Origin: Cercospora beticola
Lineage: Eukaryota; Ascomycota; Dothideomycetes; Mycosphaerellales; Mycosphaerellaceae
Direction of reading: 5' to 3'
DNA: 64,000 bases
Assembly: GCF_033473495.1 (NCBI RefSeq)
Contig: NC_088936.1
Coordinates: 2,108,001 to 2,172,000 of the forward strand
Within the stretch, counting starts at the first letter, position 1, and every line of letters begins with the position of its first letter. The notes beneath the pieces were generated by a model. It searched no databases. It was given only the letters and a program-made list of their open reading frames with translations, and was not told the origin of the DNA. The translations under genes and the position numbers were made by a program. Below are positions 30,202-42,264 of the stretch, one piece after another.

Positions 30202-31194
30202 ATGGCAGACCGCTGGGCAGCAATTCACCAGAAGCCTCAAGGATTGGGCGATTCACGTCCAACCGCAAAGCAGATCGTAGAGGCAGAGAATCTCCAAGGC
30301 AAGTGGTCGGACAAGACCATCCTGATTACAGGATGTTCATCGGGTATCGGCATCGAAAGTGCTCGCGCCCTAGCAGATACTGGTGCCACTCTGTACTTGA
30401 CAGCTCGCGACTTGCCCAAGGCGCATGCGGCGCTGGGAGAATTGGCAAAGTCCGACAGGGTGCGAGTCCGCAAGCTGGATCTGGATGCTCTTGAGGACGT
30501 TCGAGTATTCGCGAAGGAGTTCCTGCTTGAATGTCCTAAGTTGAACATCCTCATCACCAATGCTGGCGTGATGGCATGTCCAGAGAAGCGCACAAAAGAT
30601 GGCTTCGAATATCAGTTCGGAACGAACCACCTCGCCCACTTCTTGCTCATCAACCTCCTCACCCCAGCACTGAAAGCAGCCGCAACGCCAGATTTCAATT
30701 CACGCATTGTGGTTCTCTCCTCACTCGCTCACAACTTCGGCTCCGTCCACTTCGACAACATCAACCTGGAAGGTGGCGCCTACGATCCCGTGGTCGCCTA
30801 TGCGCAGAGCAAGACCGCGAACCTCTGGACCGCCAACGCATTTGATCGAAAATACGCCAAAGATAACGTACGCGCCTGGTCTGTGCAGCCAGGAATGGTG
30901 CCTACCGATCTCACACGTCATTACACTGAGGACCAGAAGAATGGTTTCAGCGAGGACCCGTACTTTGCCAGTCTTCAGAAGAGTCCGCCACAGGGCGCTG
31001 CGACACAAGTCTGGGGCGCTGTTGCACAGGCACTTGAGGGACAAGGCGGCAAGTATCTCGAGGATTGCCAGATTATTCCCGCAAAGAAGGAGGGAGCCCA
31101 TGCATTTGCTCCTGGGTATGCGCCTTGGGCGTATGATCCGCAGTCGGAAGAGAGGCTGTGGGAGCTTTCGCTGAAGCTCACTGGTCTTGCTTAG
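30202..31194 (+). CDS. Short-chain dehydrogenase/reductase (retinol-dehydrogenase/WWOX-like)
   Basis: A single exon of 330 aa. The Rossmann cofactor motif TGCSSGIG lies at 43-50. NAG lies at 120-122. The catalytic serine is in VVLSSLAHN (about 173-174), and the catalytic YxxxK is YAQSK (Y200, K204). PGMVPTDL follows, as in classical SDRs. The extended N terminus (about 35 aa before the first strand) and the long C terminus resemble the retinol dehydrogenase/WWOX-like SDRs common in fungi. It reduces or oxidises a carbonyl/alcohol with NAD(P)(H); the substrate is unknown. It is the last intact gene, ending 120 bp before the RIP-damaged transposon block, yet its codons look undamaged. Confidence 0.92.
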   Translation: MADRWAAIHQKPQGLGDSRPTAKQIVEAENLQGKWSDKTILITGCSSGIGIESARALADTGATLYLTARDLPKAHAALGELAKSDRVRVRKLDLDALEDVRVFAKEFLLECPKLNILITNAGVMACPEKRTKDGFEYQFGTNHLAHFLLINLLTPALKAAATPDFNSRIVVLSSLAHNFGSVHFDNINLEGGAYDPVVAYAQSKTANLWTANAFDRKYAKDNVRAWSVQPGMVPTDLTRHYTEDQKNGFSEDPYFASLQKSPPQGAATQVWGAVAQALEGQGGKYLEDCQIIPAKKEGAHAFAPGYAPWAYDPQSEERLWELSLKLTGLA

Positions 31195-31314
31195 AGAACG
31201 GTGTGGCTACGAAAGTGGCGCCGAAGTCTTGATTCTTTGGGTCAGGTAGACCGAACTAGACTAGAACTAGTGTAAAATGTGCCACATGTATCCGGGGCTT
31301 CGTTAGACACTTCT

Positions 31315-31549
31315 CCCCTCGTACCGAGGGGTCTATAGCTAAACATGGAATCGAAATCTTATAGTAGGCTAAACGAGAAATGCCTAAGGCTTAAATATCG
31401 TACTAAAGTTCGCTAATTTTAATCGAAAAGCCGGCTACGTTATTCTATTTACGTAGGACTATATAAGACTATATAAACTCCTAACTTCGAGTAGACGATA
31501 TCGATAACGACGAGCTTTATCGGCTACGATCGAATAATAGCTCTATTAT
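31315..31549. mobile_element. Small TIR element, left arm
   Basis: The first about 55 bp (from CCCCTCGTACC to AGTAGGCT) match 50103-50161 at roughly three quarters of positions. Because the 49.7-52.8 kb segment is inverted (see findings), the two copies were originally inverted, as terminal inverted repeats. Element A is inserted between the arms at ATTAT. The total without A is about 380 bp, so this is a MITE-like non-autonomous element. It marks the left edge of the damaged block. Confidence 0.5.
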
Positions 31550-31733
31550 TATTACGACCTCGCCTACGATATAGTAGTAAACGGTCTTAATAGTACGTAA
31601 CGCCGTATATATGTCGTAGTACGGCACGTTCTACGATATACGTTTCTTATATTTAGTTACGCGTTCTCTCGCGCTCTCCTTAGATACCTTATTTTACGAC
31701 TTCTATTCTACTACGATATTATATACTATTATA
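31550..31733 (+). repeat. 5' LTR of element A
   Basis: 184 bp, TATTACGACC...TATTATA (RIP-altered TG...CA ends). It is the reverse complement of 50246-50429, which has the same length. Confidence 0.85.
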
Positions 31734-34425
31734 CTTCGTAAGACTAATCTATACGACTAGGTTTATATAGTTTATAGTTTATAGTAAGTCGCTACGATAA
31801 AGCGCGATATCGATAATTATATAGTATATAGTATAAATATAGTAGGTCGCTATATTAAGCGCGACTCTCTTTTTTTACGTATATAGTTTATAGTCTACTC
31901 GTTATCTTAATAATAGCGAAGCCGAGTAGTATTAGTAGTAAGAATAGCTACTACTACTCCTTCTACGTATCGCTTTTAAACGACTACGTCGAGTTATAAT
32001 TATAGACCTAGAGCTACGACCTAGATAGTAAGTTCGCTTAACGATAGAAGGCTATTAAAGAATAACTCGCTACTATCGAAGAAGCTACCGAACCTAAAGA
32101 AGAACCTATTAACCTTCTCGAGTTCTAACTTACTCTTACCGAATAAGACGAGATTACTTTCTAAAATAATACTAGTAAGGAAGTCTATATCTCTACTAAC
32201 TAGCTATAGAATCTAAGCGCTTTTAAGCTCTATAACTAAGTCCGAGCTACTCTAGAAAGTATATATACTATTATTCGTTACTTTTACTTCGATTACTATA
32301 TAGCTCTTTAGTAACTCGAAGGCCTTTAAGCTATATATAACCTTAATTAAGAGAAGTACTACGCCCTCTCTCGTTAAGCCGACTGCCTCGAAGCCGAGAA
32401 TACCTAGCTTAGTAATAACCTCGAAGAGTCTAGGAAGCGACTCGAAGATACGATAGGCCTCTCGTCCGATAATACTACTAAGAAAGTCGTTAAAGACCTT
32501 ATAGCTAATATTACCGAATTTAAGAAGATAGCTAAATATTACTATAACTATAGTAAGAACCTCGAAGCTAATATCGAGAAGCTTAAAGTATATATTATAT
32601 AGCTTAAGTAGTAAGAGTTAGTAGAGAGCTAGAATATAGATCTTATATTATTTATATTAAGGAAGGATAACGCTACTCTAATAAAGGAGAAAGCTGCTTT
32701 AAGTAAGGCTAATAAGAAGCTATAGAAGAAGATCGACGAGAGCTATAGTCGTAACTCCGATTATAATACGCGTCCGCGCTATCGTTCTCTATCTCTATAG
32801 TCGCGCTACTAGCGTAGTAATCTAGGTTCTAATAACTCCGACTCCGATTCTAATTCGAGTCGTAGCTCTAGCCGACTACCTAACTGCTCTTATAATAGCG
32901 GCTATAGTAATAGCCGTCGTAGTAATAGCTACGACCTATCTTATAGCCGCGACTATAATAGTATCTATAAGATACCTCGCTTTAAAATACTAGGCGTAGA
33001 CTCGGCCGTAACGACGCTATTATAGATCGACTCCCTTCTTAGGATCGGTATTTAGATAGCTCGTAGTATCTATTACCTAGAGAAGTTTAGTATAGATAGT
33101 AAGCCTCTATTCGATAAGTAGCTTCTTAACGTAGACTACTTCCTAGTAAATACTGTTTTCTAATTAGCCGATCGGGCTATAACTTAGCTCCTTACTACGA
33201 CTAAGAGCGACGTTCGCGTACTACTCGAACTCTATATTAATACTCGCCTCTCCTCGTTCGTTTAAAAGGGCTCTATTACTAACCTATTTACCTCTATCGA
33301 CGAGATACTTATCTTCCTAGTCGAGCGCTATAGCTAGCGCGATATTACTAGTAAGTCTTTTATAGATATATCTAAGCTTAAGTAGAAAGAGAGTTAACTA
33401 TTCTCCGAGTACTATACTAAGTTCTAGAGCCTACGCTCTCGCGTTACTATAACTAAGGAGATCGAGATATAGATACTCGAGAATTTACTTTATTATCGTT
33501 ACTAGAACCGACTAGTTAATAGTACGCTACCGACTACTCTTAAGGAGCTCGTTAATAAGCTATATAATATCGAGACTAGTTTTGTCTATTTTAACTAGAA
33601 TAAGAGAGACTCTAAGAAGGAGAGTAGTAATAACGCTAGTAATAATAATAATAGTAATAATAGTAATAGTAATAGTAGTAATAGTCGTAACTATAGTAAT
33701 AGATATAGTAGTAATACTACGTCCTCGTCTAATCTACTTCTATACGCCGACCTCCTCGATAAGTATAAGAACTTAAAGCCTCTATCCGAGGACTAGCGCG
33801 CCGGTTTAATCCGTAGTAGTTACTATCTCTACTACTACGAACTAAGTTACTACTCTCGTAATCCTACTTACGTTCTTAAGAAGTATATAGGCCCTAACGC
33901 TAACGCTATAATTATAGGCTCTAGCGCTAGTAATACCGCTAGTAATACTACTAGTACTACTTAGAACTAGGGAAATGCCTAGACCTTCTCTCGAGTACGA
34001 CGAGCGGAGGTTATAGTAATAAAGTTAATATATAGAAGATACTAAAGGTATACTTACTTACTATATTAGATATAGCTAAGAGCCTTAGAGTAATACTAGA
34101 GATTACCGACTAGTTTATTATAGATACTATAGTAAATAGTATCTAGGCTAAGGCCTACCTTAACTATAGTATAAACTCTCGTTATATTAACTTATCTTTC
34201 GTATATAAAAACAATTTCCCTTTAATTCTACTCGAATAGGCTAGGAAGCTTAGACTAGAGTCGGAAGTTACCGCCCTATTAGATATTACTGCCGTCGCCG
34301 AAGTTAAACTAGATATTAGCGACTATAGGGAGCTATTCTATACGTTTATTATATATTTAAGCTCTATATACGACCTTATACTTAGAAAAGGATAGTTTAA
34401 CTAATATAATCCTAATATTATATAG

Positions 34426-34655
34426 TATTAAATTGTATTCTCGTAGGCACTCGTCGGATAGATATAACGTAGTAGAAGTAGAGATAATAAGTAGGAACTA
34501 ACCGAGTTAATTATATTAGTTAGTTATAGGTTATATCTTACTCCTAAGATAAGTATTAGCTAAGTTATATAACCTAGTATTATATAACCTATATTACCTA
34601 ATTCTAATCTCTAAAGTATCCCTTAGAATATCTAACTAGACTATACTTTCTAATA
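34426..34655 (-). repeat. LTR of Copia D (left, 3' LTR)
   Basis: 230 bp, starts TATTAAATT and ends TTTCTAATA. It matches 40115-40344 with only scattered transition differences. Confidence 0.9.
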
Positions 34656-37600
34656 CTCCTACTTAGGCTAGATAGTCTTCTACCTGCCTTCTTGCATTTA
34701 AGTCTATCTCTATATATAGCTATACGAATCGGATTAAAACGACTAAAAACCCTATCGATAGAGTTTCTAACTAAAAACCCTAGTAGTAGGTTTTCTAGTT
34801 ACTTTCTTCTATTTATATATCTTATTCCTCCGCTTAGAACTAATCTCTTTAGAGCTAGAATCTTTTGCTTTTCCTTATATAAATTAGAGTTGTCTTATAA
34901 ACTCCTAAAACTATAGCCTATTCTTTAGTTTAGTTAGGCTATTAGTAACTATCTCTTTTGTTAGAACATATTCTACTATAACCTTCCTCTGCCGCTAGAG
35001 ATGTCTAATATAGTTATATATAATGTTAATATATTTAGATCTCTTATAGGTATATATATCCTTAATAAGAGTTAAAGCTACTTAGTTATCTCCTATAATT
35101 TATACTAGCCTTAGCTCTTTTACTATATTAGGATATACTTTTATAGTTAGTTAGAATAGGCATTCTCCTACTAACTCTATATAGTCTATCTCCTTTAAGA
35201 GTACTACTAGGAACTAAGATTGCTTTATATATATATTTATAGCTATATACTTAGCTTCTATTATTAATATTATAATAGACTTTTGCTTCCTGCTTATCTA
35301 AGAAACTAGAGCTCCGTAAAGGAAGAAGATGCTCCTAAGGATTAAGACTCTATCTACTTTATCTATTATATAGTTAGAGTCTAAATATCCTATTAGGCTT
35401 CCTCTATTTCTCCTAAATATTAATCCTAAGTCTTAGGATAACTTTAGGTATCTTACTAGTTTCTTTAGAGCTTATATATACCTCTTAGTCGGGTCTAAGA
35501 TATATAAGCTTAACTTTCTAAAAGAGAAAGTAATGTCTAGTCTTATTATAACTATAGGCTATATCTAGGTACTAGTTTAGCTTTAGTACTCTATTTTATT
35601 CCTTCTCTTATTATATAAGCCTATTAGTTTTAAGCTATTATAACTATCTATTAGTAAGAGAGTTAGGTTAGCTATCTCCTTAGTTATTCCTAGCTTTATA
35701 AGGTTCTCCTAGATAAAGTATTTCTAATTAAGCTTTAGAATCCTAGCTTATCTATCTCTTATTAACCTTATCCTAAGGATTTTCTCTAGTTCTCTAAGAT
35801 CCTTAATCTTAAATACTTTGCCTAGCTATTCCTTAAACTAAAGTATATCTTCTAGCTTTAGTACTATAATTAGAATATTATCTATATAGGTTAGGATTAG
35901 AATGTTCCTTTCCTAGTAGATAAGAAGGTATAGGTCTACTTCTAATTATATAAACCTAATCTGTTTTAACTTTAAGATATAGAGTTTGTTCTAGTCTCTT
36001 ACTACTTGCTTTAGTCTATATAGGCTTCTTAGGATTTATAGGACCGTATTAGGTAGAATCTTAACTCCTAGAAGTAGAATTATAAAGATTTCTTTCTAAA
36101 GCTTACTCTTAGTAAATATATTGTTTATATCTACTTAGTAAAGTTCTAGATTCTTTTTATAAACTATAGCTATAAATACTCTTAAGGTATTATACCTAAC
36201 TATTAGTATAAAGGTCTTTTAGAAATTAACTCTAAACTTCTAAGAGAAACTTCTTATAACTAGTCTTACTTTAAACTTCTTAATAGCTCTACTAATTAAT
36301 CTCTTTATATTAAATACCTACTTAGATATAATAAAGTTTGCTCTTTTAGGTAGAATAACCTCTATCTAGGTATTATTACTTCTTAATATAGTTAGTTCCT
36401 TTTAGACTATATCCTTCTATATATATCTCTATTTAGGATCCTAAATTGCCTCTTTATAGGACTTTAGAATAAATACCTTTTATCTCTATATAGAGACTTA
36501 AAAGGCAATTACTATAAATATAGATTCTTAAACCTCTAATAGAGCTTCCTAAATCTACTCCTATTCTTAGCTTTAGACTTAGCTAAGGAATACTCTATAG
36601 TACTTAGTACTTAGCTCCTCCTTCTATTTATATTCTCTCTATCTCTTCTAAAGTACTTATCTTATTACTATACTATAAGCTTTTAGCTCTAGGCCTAGTC
36701 TTTTATCTAAGATAGATCTCCTTCTCTTTTAGCTATAGGCTTAGTCTTAGTTCCTTTCCTAATTCTTATATCCTTATAGGTCCTACTATATAATATTTAA
36801 TCCTCTTGCTTTAGAATATAGTCTCCTACTAGTACTAGAACTAGCTTATCTATTAACTTCCTAGCTTAGCTTAGGTAGTTTAGTAGTTCTACTTTTCTCC
36901 TACTAGAGTTATAGTTCTCTAGAGTTTTCTTCTTCTAGATTCTCTATTCTCTAGTACTCCTCCTTATCCTTTAGTAGAGGTAGTAACTATATAAAGAGTA
37001 TTTAGTTAGGACTTATAGGTTTAGTTACTATAGCTATAAGTATAGTAGCTATAGAAGGTATAACTACTATTAGCTTCTTTAGAGGTCTACTAACTAGGTT
37101 TCTAATAGGTATACTACTTGCTTAATTAAGCTTAGGAATATTTAGCTCTATATCTCCTCCTTTCTTATACTTAAACTAAGTAGTAGTGCTATAGGCTTTA
37201 ATAGCCCTTATATTAGGCTCCTAGAAGAGCTATATTTTAGTAGTATTAGGAATATACCTAATAAATATAGTATCTTTGCTTCTATTTATTAGTTTGTCTA
37301 ATCTTATTCTAGCTAGGTAGGACTTAGGATCTATATAGACTACTGCTTTATAACTCTAAACTCTAAAGTATAATACTAAGAGTTAAATACCTAAGAAGGC
37401 TTCCTTAGGTAATACTTTAAATCTATTAATTTCTAGGCTATTAGGAAGGGAATTTCTAATAACTATATAGGCTACTAATACTTCTAGCTAGAATTTAATA
37501 GGTATATAGGTATCTTCTAGTATTGCTTTTATATAGTCTTTAGAGGTTTAGATTAACCTCTTAACTACTCTATTCTAGATAGAGTTATATACTTTAGTTA

Positions 37601-40114
37601 TATAGAAGGAAATTCTATATTCCTTCTCCTACTACTTTAGTATAGTAAGAAGCTCCCTTGCTCTATTACTCCTTATAATCTAGAGGGGGTTTCCTAATTA
37701 TAGCTTAGCTTTTACTTTCTAGTCTCTAAGGATACTTAGTATATCTTCTCTAGACTTTATTAGGAAAGTCTATTTCTTTCTTAAGAAGTTATTAACAATT
37801 TTAAGCTACTATTTATATTCTAATCTTAAGATAGGCAAAGGTCTATAGATATCGATAGAAATAAGTAATAACTTCTAGAGTTTTCTCTTAGTTTCCTTCT
37901 CTCTATATTTCTTTATTTTTACTAAGGAGTATACTCTATAAGGTTAGTGCTCCTTTAGAATAGAAATCTAAGCCTTTAAGTTAGATACTTTATATAGGTT
38001 TCTAAGAAGACTCTCTCTAAAGTATATAAGTCTTCTATACTAGAGCTCCTACTATTCTTAGAGCTTCTCTTAGGCTTTAAAGGTATAGGCTTTATTCTCT
38101 TAATTTTAATTAAGGCATAATATTACAAGCTCCTATAATATATTATTAATCTCCTTAATAAATAGTACTTCTCCTAATAGTTTTATCTAGATAACTAGTT
38201 TCCTAGATAATAAAATAAGTATAAATTTTAGTAGTTAAATACTATACTACTAGCTAAATTAGCTCTAAGAAATAAGATTTACTCCTAGGCTAAGTATAAA
38301 GAGAATATTCTTAAGAATAATCTATTTTCCTCTTTTCCTATCTATTACTATATTTCCTATATATATAGCTATTAGATAGCCCCTCCTAACCTTAATCTAC
38401 TTTTTCCTCTAAAGAGGTTTTAGTTCTCTAAAAAGTAATTCTTAGTTAGTTATATATAATAAAGTATAGGAGTTAAGTAGCTATTTTAATAGTATATACT
38501 TGCCTTTTGCTTCTATAGTTAAGTATATAACTTTATTAATATTATTATTCTCTAATAGAGATTAGGATACTTTAGATACTATAGAAGGTTCTATATCTTC
38601 TTAGGTAGTATATACCTTCTTAGAAAACTTCCTTAAAGTTTGTCTCTTCTTAAGAGATTAGACTTTTAAGTTAAGTTTCTTTACTATTTCTTTTAATGCT
38701 TCTCTATCTAGTAAAGATCTCCTCCTAAATATACTCTCTCTAGGTAGTATTCTTCTCTTCTCTACTCTACTAGCCTATTTTAAGTTAATAGTTCTCTTAG
38801 CTTTATTAAGATATAGATACTTAGTAATACCTCTAAAATGCTCTTCTCTATAAAGGTAGTATTTTAGCTTTATATATTATATGCCTCTACTCTTAGCAAA
38901 TATTACTATTTCTTAGGACTAGTTTAGTCTAGCTTTATAGGATTCTAGTAGCTATAGTATACTTTTATATACTATAGACTACTAGGTAAGGATTATATCC
39001 TTTATGCTTTAGTATACTTTAGGTAAGCTATTAAGGAGATACTTAAGTCTTCTCTCTAGTTTCTTATAGTATACTTCCTAAGGGTCTACCTCTATAATCC
39101 TTCTTGCTATACTAGCTAGCTATACTTATACTTTTCTAATTATTATGTCCTTAGTTATCTAAAAGTTTATAAACTCCTAGATATATACTATTATATATAT
39201 AGTATATACCTTGCTATACTTAGCTCTTATCTTCTTCTATATTTTTAAAGCTTGTCTCTCTTTAAGAATCTCTTCCTAGTTATCTTCTAATAGGTAGATT
39301 ATTATCTTATACCTAGTAGTTATATTAGCCTTAACCTATATTAAGTTGTTTCTTAAATGTCTTAGGCTAAAGATAGATAGTAATAACTTAATAGATAAGT
39401 TAGGTATTAGTTCTAAGATAACCTAAAATATATCCTTTAACTTAAAGTAGTTCTATAGTAGGCTAAACTATTGTTTCTAATTCTCCTTACTTAGTACTAG
39501 TATAGCTCTTTTCTTTCTAATTCTACTTATTAAATCTATTTTTATAAAATGAAATAAACAAATCTAAACTCTAGAAACATAAGCTCTTTTAATCTAATTA
39601 GTAGCTTCTAGATTTCTGCTTTCCTTAGTTACTAAGACTCTTCTCTTTTAGCTAAGATATTTAAGAACTCTTCTCTCTTAGAGGAGTTAGTTAAGTTCTT
39701 AGGTAGAGAACCTCTAAAAGATCTACCTTCTTAGAAGGGTACTACTAGCTAGTTCTAAGGTATTAGTAGTACTTAGTACTTAGGCCTAGTTTTATCTACT
39801 TAGGTACTATAGTCTAAGGCTAATCCTTTCCTCTTTATACTTCTTTAGTATACCTCTCTTTTAAAGTAGAGTATACCTTACTAGGCTTTTCTCTATTTTA
39901 CTTACTCTTTAGGGACTTCTAGCTTATAACTAGGATCTTCTAAAGCTTTAAGGCAGTATAGATAGGATATGCCTCTAGTCTCTCTTATACTCTTTTCCTG
40001 CTTCTCTATCTAGTTAATACTATAGGTCCTATAAGAGGTAATACGTATTACTTTAAGGATAAGAAGGCTAACTCTTTCTACTTAGGGCCTCTCTATAAAC
40101 CTAGGCTTATAACC

Positions 40115-40344
40115 TATTAAATTATATTCTCGTAGGCACTCGTCGAATAGGTATAACGTAGTAGAAGTAGAGACAATAAGTAGGAACTAACCGAGTTAAT
40201 TATGTTAGTTAGTTATAGGTTATATCTTACTCCTAAGATAAGTATTAGCTAAGTTATATAACCTAGTATTATATAACCTATATTACCTAATTCTAATCCC
40301 TAAAGTGTCTCTTAGAATATCTAACTAGACTATACTTTCTAATA
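40115..40344 (-). repeat. LTR of Copia D (right, 5' LTR)
   Basis: 230 bp, identical in length to the left LTR and followed by TSD TATAG. Confidence 0.9.
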
Positions 40345-42096
40345 TATAGCTAGATAATTATATTATCTTCCCGTATAAAGACTACCGAGAATATATAGTA
40401 TACCGCTCTATAGAAGTTTCTAGCGAGTATATCTCTAGTAGTAACCCGGTTACTAATATTAAAGAGATTAGCCCGACCGCGCTATACTATATAGCGCGTT
40501 AATAAGAGACTAAGGTTTATATAATATAGATAGCCGGACTAGACGAGAGGCGTTAAGTACCTCTCGATAGCCTAACTATATACGCGATAAGGACGATTAA
40601 GTCTTAAACTATACTATACCGAGAAGGTTCTACTACGATCGTAATTAATTAATACGTTAGATAAGCGTATACTAACGCTATAGCTACGGCCGACTTTAAG
40701 AAGTTTATAACTAGTACTATAAACTAGGTAGATCTAAAAGCGATTATAGACCGCCTACTAATAGAATACTAAGACTTTGCCGACCTATTCGATAGGCGCG
40801 AAGCCGATAAGCTACTACTATACCGTCCCGGCTTAGATTATAAAATCAAGCTTAAAGAAGGCGCTATTCTACTATTTAAACGACCTTATCCGATATTATA
40901 GTAGCAGAATAAGGTAATTAAGAAATAGATTAATAACTAGCTCGAGAAGAGCAATATATACGCTTCTATATCTCCTGCTATAGTACTAGTTCTTATTATT
41001 AAGAAGCCGAACGGAGGACTCTACGTATACCTTAATTATCGGAGTTTAAACGCGCTAATAATTAAGTCGCGCTATCTAATACTCTTAGTCTAGGAAACTC
41101 TCGACCGGATTGCCGGAAAGGAGTAGTTTACTAAGATAGACGTAATTATAGCGTTTAACTATATCTACGTCGCTACTAGAGATAAATAGAAGATAGCATT
41201 TACTACTAGATACGGATAGTTTAAGTATATAGTAATACCCTTTAGCCTTTATAACGTACTAGGTACTTTCTAAAGTTATATTAATAATACGCTAAAAGAG
41301 TTCCTTAATAACTTCTACTTAGCCTACCTAGATAACTATCTCGTCTTCTCTAATTTACGCGAATAGTATATATAGTATATTCGTCGCGTAATAGAGAGGC
41401 TTCGAGCCGCTAGCTTATAGCTAGATATTAATAAGTACGAGTTCTTCGTATATAAAACTAAGTACCTTAGTATAATTATTAGTCGTAATAGCGTTAGAAT
41501 AGACCTAGAGAAGGTTTAAGCTATATAAGATTAGTAAATACCTAGCTACGTTAAAGATATTTAAATATTCTTAGAGTTTATAAACTTCTACTATAAGTTT
41601 ATCGACAAGTTCGGTAGACTAGCGGCGCTACTAACCGCTCTTACTAAGAAGGAGGCTAATAGTATATCTAATAAAAAGAAATATATACTATTTAACTAGA
41701 CGACTAAGTACGAGGCTGCCTTCTAAGTACTAAAGGTCGCGTTCCTTAAGGCGCTAGTACTAGCTCTATTCCGACCTAGCTAGAAGATAATACTAGAAAT
41801 AGATGCTTCCGATTTTATTATAGCTATAGTAATCTCTTAGCAAAACCTAGATATAGGCGTATAGTACCTAGTAGCGTATATATCTAAGAAGATATTACTA
41901 GTAGAATATAACTACGAGATCTACGATAAGGAGTTACTAGCAATCGTATAAGCCTTTAAAGAATAGCGCTCTAAACTTATAATAGAGAGAGAGGAAGAAG
42001 ATAGCGACTTCGAGCGTTTCTAGAACGATAAATATATCTAAGTACTATCCGACTATAAGAACCTTAAGTATTTTATAATAACTAAATAGCTTAATC

Positions 42097-42264
42097 TATT
42101 ACGACTATAAGAACGGGTATATAGATAGAGAGACGAGTAGTCGTACGAAGTATCTAAGAGAGGCGCGGAGGCGCGAGAGACTAAATACTAGAAACGAGAG
42201 CGCTAAGCGCTAAGAAGTAAATAGATGCCTTAGGCATTAAGTAAACGGGTTACGTTTCGTAATA
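42097..42264 (-). repeat. Left LTR of element B
   Basis: 168 bp, TATTACGACTATAAG...CGTAATA; the same length as the other three LTRs of this family. Confidence 0.88.

Larger units (their letters stand above)
34426..40344 (-). mobile_element. Copia element D, nested in A
   Basis: 5,919 bp with 230 bp LTRs and a perfect TSD TATAG (34421-34425 and 40345-40349). The element reads on the minus strand: next to the right LTR, the reverse complement gives a primer-binding-like GGTTATAAGCC, and a purine-rich AAGTAGGAG adjoins the left LTR. The RT motif YVDD has become YIDN (about 35870-35900, minus). The integrase is near 37.5-37.9 kb, and gag with a degenerate CCHC knuckle lies towards 38.9 kb. It is the same family as E. 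All frames are riddled with stops. Confidence 0.85.
31550..42096 (+). mobile_element. Gypsy (chromovirus) element A, 5' part, interrupted by Copia D
   Basis: A 184 bp 5' LTR (31550-31733) is preceded by TSD ATTAT. The gag relic includes an Asn/Ser low-complexity run (33625-33715) and a zinc knuckle near 33824-33870 in which the cysteines have become tyrosines. A protease relic is split at TATAG by Copia D (34426-40344) and resumes at 40350. The reverse transcriptase shows YLDN in place of YLDD (41322-41345), and RNase H stops at 42096, where element B is inserted (TSD TAATC). The missing 3' part is 50246-52778 in opposite orientation. All frames carry many stops. Confidence 0.85.

Noticed and set aside
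33582..33776. Ile/Val-rich 64-codon frame resembling a membrane protein
   Set aside because: Reads the opposite strand or another frame of an AGT/AAT trinucleotide run in gag; low complexity only.
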